Positions 15,948-23,502 of a stretch of 46,375 nt of DNA are shown here, piece after piece; position 1 is the first letter of the stretch; each line of letters begins with the position of its first letter. The DNA is from Hyphomicrobiales bacterium (GTDB taxonomy: Bacteria > Pseudomonadota > Alphaproteobacteria > Rhizobiales > Rhizobiaceae), in NCBI GenBank assembly GCA_900468065.1, contig UBTA01000009.1, positions 36,306 through 82,680 of the forward strand, read 5' to 3'. Below the pieces are notes generated by a model. The model was not told where the DNA came from. It did no database searches and saw nothing but the letters and a program-made list of their open reading frames with translations. The position numbers were made by a program, and so were the translations under genes.

Positions 15948-16499
15948 TCAATAGTGGCGAACGCCGCCCAGCGATTCGAGCAGCGCACGATAGGCCCAGC
16001 TGTTTTCACCGCCGCGGTCGCGGATCTCGATCAGCTGCGCCTTGGCCTCTTCGACCTTGCCCTGTTCGAGCAGCGCCTGACCCATATAGGAGCGGGCGAG
16101 GATGTAGTTTTCGTCCGCCTGCAGCGCGCGCTTGTAGAAACTCATGCCGAGTTCCATGCGTCCGGCCTTGCGGTTGGAATAGCCGCGATAGTTGAGGATG
16201 CGGGCACTGTTCTGGTCCTTGACGGCGTCGAGCACCTTGAGCGAATTTTCATATTGGCCGGCATAGGCCAGTTCGCGGGCCGCCTTGAACAGGATATCGT
16301 CGTCAAGGCCGCTCTTCTTGGCATTGACGCATTCTTTCTTGGTCTTGTCCCAGATCTTGCCGTCCTTGCATTCGGTGGAGGTCTTGGTCTTTTCCGGCGG
16401 CGCGGTCGTATCCTCGCCTGCGGCAAAGGCCACCTGGCCAAGCGCGAAGACAGAGGCGACTGAGAACAAGGCAATCATAGCAGTCTTGCTGTGGATCAT
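15948..16499 (-). CDS. Secreted TPR-like protein of unknown function
   Basis: A 183-residue exported protein. The start MIHSKTAMIALF is chosen because the Shine-Dalgarno GGGAG lies 6 nt upstream; the Met two codons earlier would abut it. A signal peptide spans about residues 1-22 (cut near AFA-AG). Then comes a segment with two Cys (TECKDGKIWDKTKKEC), a likely disulphide loop, followed by about three tetratricopeptide-like helical repeats (LAYAGQYENSLKVLDAV, GRMELGMSFYKRALQA, GKVEEAKAQLIEI). Probably a periplasmic protein-binding scaffold. The partner is unknown. Lies on the same strand as the ECF pair but with a 195-bp gap. Confidence 0.75.
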   Translation of the reverse strand: MIHSKTAMIALFSVASVFALGQVAFAAGEDTTAPPEKTKTSTECKDGKIWDKTKKECVNAKKSGLDDDILFKAARELAYAGQYENSLKVLDAVKDQNSARILNYRGYSNRKAGRMELGMSFYKRALQADENYILARSYMGQALLEQGKVEEAKAQLIEIRDRGGENSWAYRALLESLGGVRHY

Positions 16500-16664
16500 G
16501 GTCATCTCCCTGGCTGAAACTGATACCGGCAAGCCGGATCGCGCATGACATTGCCGATGTCAGCATTCTCCTTCTTAAGGTCAGCCCTGTGGGACGGATG
16601 ACCAGCACGGATTATTTCGCGAGCATAGCCTTTTTTCGGCGCTTGGCGAGTAACGATAGGGCGA

Positions 16665-17567
16665 TCAGAGCCGGGTGGTTTCGACCAGGGTCACCGAACG
16701 GCTGTCCATTGTCAGTTCGAACCGCTCGCGGATCACATTCCATTGTCCCGGGCTGCCAGAGATCGAAAACAGGTTGAATCCGGCGGGCGGCTTTTTGCCA
16801 CCACGGCCCTGTGAGGCCGACGCGATGCCGACGACAGGCACGGGTTTGACCTGGCCTTTGAGGGAATAGACAGTGTTCAGGTGCGTATGCCCGTGCAGTA
16901 CCAGTTCGGCGCCGCCAGCGGTGATCGTCGCGGCAAAGCGGCGGATGCCGAGCATGCGCTTGTGCAGGGATGTGGCCCCCCGGATCGGCGGATGATGGAT
17001 CATCACCACACGGAACAGACCGGCTTCGCCTGCCGCACGCAAAAGGTTGACGGTCTCGCGTGCCTGGCGGCTGCCGAAATAGCCGCTGGCGGCAAAGGGA
17101 GGTGTTGCAACGGCCGTCGAGCAGCCGATCAGTGCGACAGGGCCGCGAACACGCAGATAGGGATAGCAGTGGAAATCCTCGTCCCACTCCGCCGGTCCGC
17201 GCTCGCCGCGCATATAGGGATACCAGGCCTTGGTGGTCTTCTCATAGGCACCCGGTACATAGGCATCGTGATTGCCGGGCACGATCGAGATGTTCTCCGG
17301 CTTGCCGGCTTCGCGCAGCCATTCCGTCACCACCTCGATTTCACGCGAGGAGGCGAGGTTGACCAGATCGCCGGTGATCGCCAGATGATCCGGATCTACC
17401 CGCTCAATTTCGTCCATCAACAGGTTGAGCGTATCGCCGACCAGATGGTTGCGCCGGTTGCGGTGCCAGTTGACGAAGCCGGTAATGCGTTTGGATGCGA
17501 GTTCGCGGAAGGAAAGATCGGGCAGGGGGCCGAGATGGATATCGGAAATATGAGCGAGTTTGAACAT
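16665..17567 (-). CDS. Calcineurin-type metallophosphoesterase
   Basis: A 300-residue enzyme with all metal-binding motifs of the calcineurin-like family: HISDIHLG (D-x-H, residues 6-13), ITGDLVNL, PGNHDAY, a MIHHPP motif near residue 186 and LHGHTHLNT near 222. The fold uses two metal ions to cut phosphomono- or diesters. There is no signal peptide, so it is probably cytoplasmic. Substrates in this branch include cyclic nucleotides, Ap4A and UDP-diacylglucosamine; the sequence does not choose between them. Divergent from the Nudix gene across a 101-bp region with a palindrome at 17586-17603. Confidence 0.9.
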   Translation of the reverse strand: MFKLAHISDIHLGPLPDLSFRELASKRITGFVNWHRNRRNHLVGDTLNLLMDEIERVDPDHLAITGDLVNLASSREIEVVTEWLREAGKPENISIVPGNHDAYVPGAYEKTTKAWYPYMRGERGPAEWDEDFHCYPYLRVRGPVALIGCSTAVATPPFAASGYFGSRQARETVNLLRAAGEAGLFRVVMIHHPPIRGATSLHKRMLGIRRFAATITAGGAELVLHGHTHLNTVYSLKGQVKPVPVVGIASASQGRGGKKPPAGFNLFSISGSPGQWNVIRERFELTMDSRSVTLVETTRL

Positions 17568-17585
17568 CCTTCGTACCTAGCGCAT

Positions 17586-17603
17586 ATTCCCGAAAAGGGG
17601 AAT
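17586..17603. repeat. Short palindrome in the metallophosphoesterase/Nudix divergent promoter
   Basis: ATTCCC-GAAAAG-GGGAAT, a 6-bp dyad. Similar CCGAAAA-containing dyads are common between genes in rhizobia, so it may be a dispersed repeat rather than an operator. Confidence 0.4.
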
Positions 17604-17668
17604 CATTCCAGACGCTTTATCCTCCCCGAGACGATGGGCGCGGCAATGACGAAAGGAGCCGGATCGGT

Positions 17669-18157
17669 ATGAGCGAAGCGCCGCCGGAAATGCGCAGCTG
17701 GAAATCAAGGCTGGTGACACGCCTGGCCCACAGTTATTTCGCGATCGCACGCGGCATGACGATAGGCGTGCGCGCTGCCTGCTTCGATGCCGAAGGCCGC
17801 GTTTTTCTTGTTCGGCATTCCTATGTGCCCGGCTGGCATATGCCGGGTGGTGGGCTGGAGCGGCGTGAGACGGCTTTGCAGGCGCTCGTCAAGGAATTGC
17901 GCGAGGAGGGAAATCTCGAAATGAGCGGTCCGCCCGAGCTTTTCCACGTCTATTTCAACCGACAGACCAGCAATCGCGACCATGTGCTCTTCTATCGCTG
18001 CCGCGATGTCCGCCAGGTCTCGCCGAAGAAACCGGATATGGAAATCGTCGAGAGCGGTTTCTTTGCGCTGGATGCCTTGCCGGCGGAGACAACGCCTGCG
18101 ACACGCCGGCGCTTGGCGGAACTCTCAGGAAGCGCTCCGCCAGCTGAATTCTGGTAG
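17669..18157 (+). CDS. Nudix hydrolase family protein
   Basis: A 162-residue Nudix protein. Residues about 69-90 are the Nudix box, GGLERRETALQALVKELREE, with the catalytic Glu residues present; the R before the EL is a K, and the late Gly (EEXGU) is Asn. The preceding YVPGWHMPGGG matches the substrate entry strand. An N-terminal extension of about 20 residues precedes the domain. AAGGAG lies about 10 nt before the ATG. Substrate not predictable; many such proteins hydrolyse nucleoside diphosphate derivatives or oxidised nucleotides. Adjacent and convergent to the glutathione-transferase gene (1 bp between stops). Confidence 0.87.
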   Translation: MSEAPPEMRSWKSRLVTRLAHSYFAIARGMTIGVRAACFDAEGRVFLVRHSYVPGWHMPGGGLERRETALQALVKELREEGNLEMSGPPELFHVYFNRQTSNRDHVLFYRCRDVRQVSPKKPDMEIVESGFFALDALPAETTPATRRRLAELSGSAPPAEFW

Positions 18158-18158
18158 G

Positions 18159-19142
18159 TCAGGCCGCCAGCGTCTCACGGCCATGCGGCGCGTCAAGGGC
18201 AAGGACCGGTCCGACGGGCACGACCCCGGTCGGATTGATCATCGTGTGACTTCGGTAGTAATGCTCCTTGATGTGGCGCATGTTGACCGTTTCGGCGACG
18301 CCGGCCACCTGATAGAGATCCTGCAGATACCCCTGCAGATTCGGATAATCGGCGATGCGGCGGATATTGCACTTGAAGTGTCCGACGTAGACGGGATCGA
18401 AACGCACCAGCGTGGTGAAGAGCCGCCAGTCGGCCTCGGTGGTCCGTTCGCCGCTGAGGTAGCGCCGCGTTGACAGGCGCTCTTCCAACTCGTCCAGCAC
18501 CTCGAACAGCGTCGTGACGCTCTCCGCATAGGCGTCCTGCGCCGTGGCAAAGCCCGCCTTGTAGACGCCGTTGTTGACTGCGCCGTAGATCCGTTCGTTC
18601 AGGCCGTCGATTTCACTGCGCAGCTTTTCCGGATAGAAATCCTCGTTCGCACCCGTCAGGCGATCGAAGGCCGAGTTGAACATGCGGATGATTTCCGAGG
18701 ATTCGTTGGACACCATCTTGTTCTGCTGTTTGTCCCAGAGCACCGGCACCGTGACGCGGCCGGAATAATGCGGGTCGGCCTTCACATAGACCTGCCAGAG
18801 CGCGTCCGAGCCAAACAGGTGATCGACCGTGCCGCCGATCTCGTTCTTGAACTCCCAGCCCTTCGACAGCATCAGCGGATCGACGATCGACACGGTGATC
18901 AGGTCTTCGAGCTTCTTCAGCTTGCGGAAGATCAGCGTGCGGTGCGCCCACGGGCAGGCAAGCGATACGTAGAGGTGGTAGCGGCCCGCCTCGGCCTTGA
19001 AGCCGCCTTCGCCGCTCGGGCCGGCCGAACCGTCGGCCGTAATCCAGTTGCGGAACTGTGACGCAGCCCGCTTGAAATGTCCCTTGGTTTCCTTGGTATC
19101 GTACCAGACGTCCTGCCAGACGCCATCAACCAGCATGCCCAT
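18159..19142 (-). CDS. yqjG: Glutathione S-transferase family protein, YqjG/ECM4 type (glutathionyl-hydroquinone reductase)
   Basis: A 327-residue xi-class glutathione transferase. The start MGMLVDGVWQDVWYDTKETKG has AGGAG 8 nt upstream; the gene can also be read from the next Met. The catalytic Cys lies in LYVSLACPWAHRTLI (about residues 58-72), where other GSTs use Ser or Tyr. The C-terminal helical domain follows with RRYLSGERTTEADWRLFTTL. The family reduces glutathionyl-hydroquinones, releasing glutathione disulphide, and is found in oxidative and quinone stress responses. Family length (about 325) fits. Confidence 0.88.
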   Translation of the reverse strand: MGMLVDGVWQDVWYDTKETKGHFKRAASQFRNWITADGSAGPSGEGGFKAEAGRYHLYVSLACPWAHRTLIFRKLKKLEDLITVSIVDPLMLSKGWEFKNEIGGTVDHLFGSDALWQVYVKADPHYSGRVTVPVLWDKQQNKMVSNESSEIIRMFNSAFDRLTGANEDFYPEKLRSEIDGLNERIYGAVNNGVYKAGFATAQDAYAESVTTLFEVLDELEERLSTRRYLSGERTTEADWRLFTTLVRFDPVYVGHFKCNIRRIADYPNLQGYLQDLYQVAGVAETVNMRHIKEHYYRSHTMINPTGVVPVGPVLALDAPHGRETLAA

Positions 19143-19395
19143 CGTCAATCTCCTGGCGGCGGGAGCGCCGCTTGTCTGTGAATTCGTGATCCATAGATAG
19201 CGCATCAAATCGGCGCATATAGTCCGCAAAAACTGAACAGTGCGTTTTAGGCTTTGACGCGGCGCTTTTTTCTGCTATCCGGCCATGCAGAATTTTTCTA
19301 ACACGGATCAAAGCTGATGTTTTTCCCGGGAAGCCCACGACGACGCTGATGCTTTAAACGCCCCTGAGGGCGAAGCCATCATATTTTTGTCTCGT

Positions 19396-19917
19396 ATGCC
19401 CGGTTTCCCGATGTTCATGAAAAAGCACGACCTCGTCTATCTCACCGAAGACGCTTCCCACGACGCAGCCATCGAAATCATCAATGAAGAAGCGTTCGGC
19501 CCCGGCCGCTTTGCGCGCGCCGCAGCCCGCATCCGCGAGCAGGGGCCGCACGATCTGTCGCTGTCCTTCGTCTGCGCCGACGATGGCGAGACCATTGCTT
19601 CCGTGCGGATGACCCCGGTTATGGCCGGCTCGATCAAGGGCCACCTGCTCGGTCCGCTCGCCGTTCGCCCCTCACACAAGAACCGCGGCATCGGCCGCGA
19701 ACTGGTGCGCATTGCAGTTGAGGCGGCGCGGCGCAAGGGTTCGGAATGCGTCATCCTCGTCGGTGATCCACCCTATTACCAGCCGCTCGGCTTCGAGACG
19801 GTCGCCTATGGCGCGCTGACGTTTCCGGGACCGGTCGATCCCAACCGAGTGCTGGTTGTGCCGATGATTGAAGACGTCCACGCGGGACTGAAGGGCGACA
19901 TCCACTGGCGGGCGTGA
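19396..19917 (+). CDS. GNAT family N-acetyltransferase
   Basis: A 173-residue acetyltransferase with the acetyl-CoA-binding motif in LGPLAVRPSHKNRGIGRELVRIAVEAA (R/Q-x-x-G-x-G/A at about residues 94-101) and the C-terminal GDPPYYQPLGF segment typical of the YhbS/COG3153 group. The start is uncertain: there are in-frame ATGs at 19396, 19411 and 19417 and a TTG at 19387, and no good Shine-Dalgarno. The acceptor substrate is unknown. A terminator follows directly. Confidence 0.83.
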   Translation: MPGFPMFMKKHDLVYLTEDASHDAAIEIINEEAFGPGRFARAAARIREQGPHDLSLSFVCADDGETIASVRMTPVMAGSIKGHLLGPLAVRPSHKNRGIGRELVRIAVEAARRKGSECVILVGDPPYYQPLGFETVAYGALTFPGPVDPNRVLVVPMIEDVHAGLKGDIHWRA

Positions 19918-19982
19918 TTTCCTCGCCGGGGATAAGCTGCGGATCGAAGCGCGGGCTTCCCAATTCTGCCACAGTGACTGCG

Positions 19983-20014
19983 AATATCCCGGCCATCGCA
20001 ACCGGGATATTTTT
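19983..20014 (+). terminator. Intrinsic terminator after the GNAT gene, abutting the GH5 start
   Basis: AATATCCCGG (19983-19992) pairs perfectly with CCGGGATATT (20002-20011) across a 9-nt loop, followed by T to 20014. The GH5 start codon begins at 20016, so its probable Shine-Dalgarno (GGGA) lies in the 3' arm. Confidence 0.8.
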
Positions 20015-20015
20015 A

Positions 20016-21188
20016 ATGCGTCTGCTGCCGGCCTTCTTCGCCTCGCTTTTCCTCGCCACCTCGGCCTCTGCCGCCGATCTCATCCAGTTCTGGGACAAGC
20101 CGCAGCACGGCGGCAACAGTTTCAACCGGCTGCCGCCGGACCAGGCCTATTTCGATGCCCTGAAAGGTTATGGCGCCACTTGGGTGCGGCTCTCCTATGA
20201 CAAGTGGAAACCGGCGAAACGCGACTTCCTGATCGGTGATGCCGACAAGTACGAAGGCATCCCGGCGCAGGATTTGGCGACGCTGAAGGCCACGCTCGAC
20301 CGGGCCGACAAGGCGGGGCTGAAGGTGGTGATCACGCCCTTGTCGCTGCCGGGCATGCGCTGGGCGCAGAACAACGGCAATAAGTTTGATGGCCGGTTAT
20401 GGCAGGACAAGGCCTGGTGGGGGCAGGCGGCTTCCTTCTGGAAGGACCTCGCCACAGCCCTCAAGGACCACCCGGGCGTTGCCGCCTACAACATCATCAA
20501 CGAACCGGCGCCGGAAAAGAACAACGGCGTTGCCGAACATGGCGGCGTCGATGCGATGAAGACCTGGTATGCAAAGCAGGCGGACACGGCGCGCGACCTG
20601 CCGGCCTTTTACGACACGGTGATCAAGGCCATCCGCGAAGTCGATCCCTCAACCCCGATCATGGTTGATGCCGGCTGGTATGCCGCCGCCGTTGCCCTCA
20701 GTTATTGGCCAAAGCCGCTTACCGACGACAAGGTGCTCTACAGCTTTCATATGTACGAGCCCTATGCGGCCACCAGTGCGCCGAACATGAAGCGGGACAA
20801 GCCCTATGCCTATCCGGGCAAGGTCCCGTTTGGCGAGACGGAAGAAACCTGGAACCGCGAACGGGTCGCCGCCTATCTGAAACAGCCGGTCGACTGGGCC
20901 GACAACCACAACATCCCGCGCAACCGCATGGTCGCCGGCGAATTCGGCTGTATGCGCCGCTGGGAAGGCTGCAAGACCTATCTCGAAGATGTGCTGACGT
21001 CGCTCGACGACAGCAAACTGCACTGGGCCTTCTACAGTTTTCGCGAGGACAGCTGGGACGGCATGGATTACGAGCTCGGCTCGCAGAAGGTCCACTGGAA
21101 ATACTGGGAGGCGATCGATGAAGGAAAGCCTGATCCGGTGAAGCGCAAGGCGGGACCGGAATTCGATCCGATCCGGAAGAGGTTGTGA
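20016..21188 (+). CDS. Secreted glycoside hydrolase family 5 protein (cellulase-like)
   Basis: A 390-residue secreted (beta/alpha)8-barrel glycoside hydrolase. A clear signal peptide, MRLLPAFFASLFLATSASA, fixes the start at 20016. The catalytic acid/base Glu is in YNIINEPAP (about residue 166), and the nucleophile Glu is in VAGEFGC (about 310), both intact. The intervening FHMYEPY His/Tyr motif fits the family. Likely substrates are beta-1,4-glucans or mannans, but the subfamily is not resolved. No cellulose synthase or other polysaccharide genes lie nearby. The start is overlapped by the terminator hairpin of the preceding gene. Confidence 0.85.
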   Translation: MRLLPAFFASLFLATSASAADLIQFWDKPQHGGNSFNRLPPDQAYFDALKGYGATWVRLSYDKWKPAKRDFLIGDADKYEGIPAQDLATLKATLDRADKAGLKVVITPLSLPGMRWAQNNGNKFDGRLWQDKAWWGQAASFWKDLATALKDHPGVAAYNIINEPAPEKNNGVAEHGGVDAMKTWYAKQADTARDLPAFYDTVIKAIREVDPSTPIMVDAGWYAAAVALSYWPKPLTDDKVLYSFHMYEPYAATSAPNMKRDKPYAYPGKVPFGETEETWNRERVAAYLKQPVDWADNHNIPRNRMVAGEFGCMRRWEGCKTYLEDVLTSLDDSKLHWAFYSFREDSWDGMDYELGSQKVHWKYWEAIDEGKPDPVKRKAGPEFDPIRKRL

Positions 21189-21215
21189 ATTGGAACTGAT
21201 AGCCTGCAGCTAAAC

Positions 21216-21362
21216 TCTCCGTCATTCCTGTGCTTGTCACAGGAATCCAGCCACGGCGCGTCTGCGCCGTGAGAAAACTTTCCGGCCGCGCCGCCCAATG
21301 AGTCTTACGCGCCGCGGACGCGGCGCACCGGATTCCTGTGACAAGCATAGGAATGACGGAGA
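21216..21362. repeat. Intergenic element with 33-bp terminal inverted repeats
   Basis: The arms at 21216-21248 and 21330-21362 are inverted copies with one mismatch in 33, starting CCGTCATTCCTG and containing TTGTCACAGGAATCC. The 81 bp between them hold two smaller hairpins: CACGGCGC/GCGCCGTG (about 21252-21271) and a GCGCCGC/GCGGCGC palindrome (about 21309-21326). It lies between convergent genes and carries no coding frame. It resembles the mosaic palindromic elements dispersed in rhizobial genomes or a small MITE; the family was not determined. Confidence 0.75.
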
Positions 21363-21422
21363 CCATGGAGGCCTTGGATGCAGCACAACGGCGATGCCGA
21401 AAGCCAAGACAAACCCTAACTC

Positions 21423-23492
21423 TTACCGTCCCTCACGGTGCCACGTCGCCGAAAGCACGAACAGCAGCGCCGCCAGTCCGAGGAAGCCGGCGAACAGCGA
21501 TAGCGAATTTATGCCCTTCAGCACGGTCTCGTCGGTCATGCGCAGCGACATGCGCTGGTCGTCGGCAACGCGGACCGTGCCGCGCACGGGTAAAATCTGC
21601 GGCACATCGACCGGCCCATCGGCATTGGCAAGGCGCTGCACCAGCCCCTTGGTCTTCTCTGCCCAGGGGGTAAGCGTCTCAGTGGTCGAGATGGTCGCCT
21701 TGAACTCTGGCGCATCGACGCTGCCGACATGCACCAGCGTGTTCAGTTCGCCATTGGTGACCTCAAAAAGGCCGGTTTCGGCGGTGCGGACGTTGGCCTT
21801 GTAGAGGCCGGGTTCGCCTTCATTGAGCGCGATTTCCTCGGTCTTGCCAGAGGGATAGGTCAGCATGGCGGTGCCCGGATCGCCGGCGATCGTCTGCCGG
21901 GCGATTTCCAGTGTCCGGCCGCTGGCATGCGCCGTCAGCGCTTCCTCTTCCAGCGCCGGCTCCTGCATCAGCCAGTGGGCAGTGCGGCGATAGAGCGAAA
22001 CACTCGGGCCGCCGCCTTCAAAGCCGCGTGCCCAGAGCCAGCCCTGGTCGGAGAGCAGCATGGCGACGCGGCCCTTGCCGACGCGGTTCAACACCAGTAG
22101 CGGCTTGCCGTCGGCGGCCTGCATGACGGTCTGACCGAGCGGTTTGTCGACGTCCACAGTTCGGAACCAGCGGCCCCAATGCGGCGGTTCGCTGTCGGCA
22201 CCTTCGAGACCGCGGGTGACCGGATGTTTCTTTCCTTCTTCCGACAACCGCGGATAGAAGGCTTTTTCGTTCATGAAGCCGGTGGGGCTTGCGGGCAGCA
22301 CCGCCGACAAAGGGGTCGTCGCAATCGAATCGTCACCAGCATGTTCGGGGCCTGCGGCAATCAACAGCGCACCGCCGTTTTCGACATATTGGGCGATGTT
22401 GTCGTAGTAAAGGATCGGCAGAACGCCGCGATGCTGGTAGCGGTCGAAGATGATCAGGTCGAATTCCTTGATCTTATCGACGAACAATTCGCGGGTTGGG
22501 AAGGCAATCAGCGACAATTCGTTGATCGGCGTGCCGTCCTGCTTTTCCGGCGGCCGCAGAATGGTGAAATGCACCAGGTCGACGGCAGCGTCGGATTTTA
22601 ACAGGTTGCGCCACGCGCGTTCACCGGCATGCGGCTCGCCCGACACCAGCAGCACGCGCAGGTTCTCGCGGATGCCGTCGATGACGTGGACGGCGCGGTT
22701 GTTGGCCTCCGTCACTTCGCCGGCAACAGGCGCGACGGCGAATTCGAGGATATTGTTGCCGCCGCGCGGCACGGTGAAGGCGAAGGGTACATCGGTGCCG
22801 GGCTCGGCCATCTCCGTGGCGATCTCGTTGCCGTTGAGGCTGACGGTGACTTCCGCCGTACCGCCGGGCGCCTTGCCGTCATCGGCGATACGGAACGTCA
22901 CCTTCTGTTCTTCGCCGACAATGCCGAAGCGCGGACCGCTGATGATCTCGACGCGGCGGTCGAACTCGTCCGGCTTGCCGGTGATCAGGCCGTGGATCGG
23001 CGCATCGAAGCCGAGCGGCTGGTTGATATCGGGAACATCGTGGATCTGGCCATCGGTAATGAAGATCGCGCCGCCGACGCGGGCGGGCGGCACGTCGGCC
23101 AGCGCCGTCTGCAGGGCTGTAAACAGTTTTGTCGACGGCGTTTCGGTATTCTCGTCATCGGCAGCCTCGACGATGCGGGCCTCGATCTGCGGGAATTTTG
23201 CCAGCCGCTGCTTCAGCGTCGCCAAGGCTTCATCGGTCATGGCACGGCGGCCGGCATTGTCCTGGCTCTGGCTGCGATCGACGACGACGCCGACGATGGT
23301 GGAGAGCGGTTCGCGTTCCTCCTGGAAGAACACCGGATTGGCGATGGCAAGGCAGAGGGCTGCGAGTGCCGCCGTCCGGAAGGCTGCACCGCGTACGCCG
23401 CGCCAGAAGCCGAGCGCCGAGAGCAGAACTGCAATAAGCGCGAGTACGGCGATGAAGGCCCAAGGGAGTAGCGGCTGGAAATCGAGTGTCAT
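21423..23492 (-). CDS. Membrane protein with glutamine-amidotransferase-like domain, last gene of the moxR operon
   Basis: A 689-residue inner-membrane protein. The start MTLDFQPLLPWAF is preferred to the Met seven codons upstream (GAGGG lies before it). Two hydrophobic segments are near 10-30 and 35-52, then a long periplasmic part with a vWA-like VVVDRSQSQDN motif and a class I amidotransferase-like fold (YYDNIAQYVENGGALLIAAG), and a final helix near 662-683. The amidotransferase catalytic Cys was not recognised, so the domain is probably a binding scaffold. It follows the DUF4159 gene by 10 bp. Corresponds in order to the fourth gene of the RL3499-RL3502-type operon of Rhizobium leguminosarum, which is needed for envelope integrity. 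Confidence 0.8.
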   Translation of the reverse strand: MTLDFQPLLPWAFIAVLALIAVLLSALGFWRGVRGAAFRTAALAALCLAIANPVFFQEEREPLSTIVGVVVDRSQSQDNAGRRAMTDEALATLKQRLAKFPQIEARIVEAADDENTETPSTKLFTALQTALADVPPARVGGAIFITDGQIHDVPDINQPLGFDAPIHGLITGKPDEFDRRVEIISGPRFGIVGEEQKVTFRIADDGKAPGGTAEVTVSLNGNEIATEMAEPGTDVPFAFTVPRGGNNILEFAVAPVAGEVTEANNRAVHVIDGIRENLRVLLVSGEPHAGERAWRNLLKSDAAVDLVHFTILRPPEKQDGTPINELSLIAFPTRELFVDKIKEFDLIIFDRYQHRGVLPILYYDNIAQYVENGGALLIAAGPEHAGDDSIATTPLSAVLPASPTGFMNEKAFYPRLSEEGKKHPVTRGLEGADSEPPHWGRWFRTVDVDKPLGQTVMQAADGKPLLVLNRVGKGRVAMLLSDQGWLWARGFEGGGPSVSLYRRTAHWLMQEPALEEEALTAHASGRTLEIARQTIAGDPGTAMLTYPSGKTEEIALNEGEPGLYKANVRTAETGLFEVTNGELNTLVHVGSVDAPEFKATISTTETLTPWAEKTKGLVQRLANADGPVDVPQILPVRGTVRVADDQRMSLRMTDETVLKGINSLSLFAGFLGLAALLFVLSATWHREGR

Positions 23493-23502
23493 ACGTGTGC
23501 CC

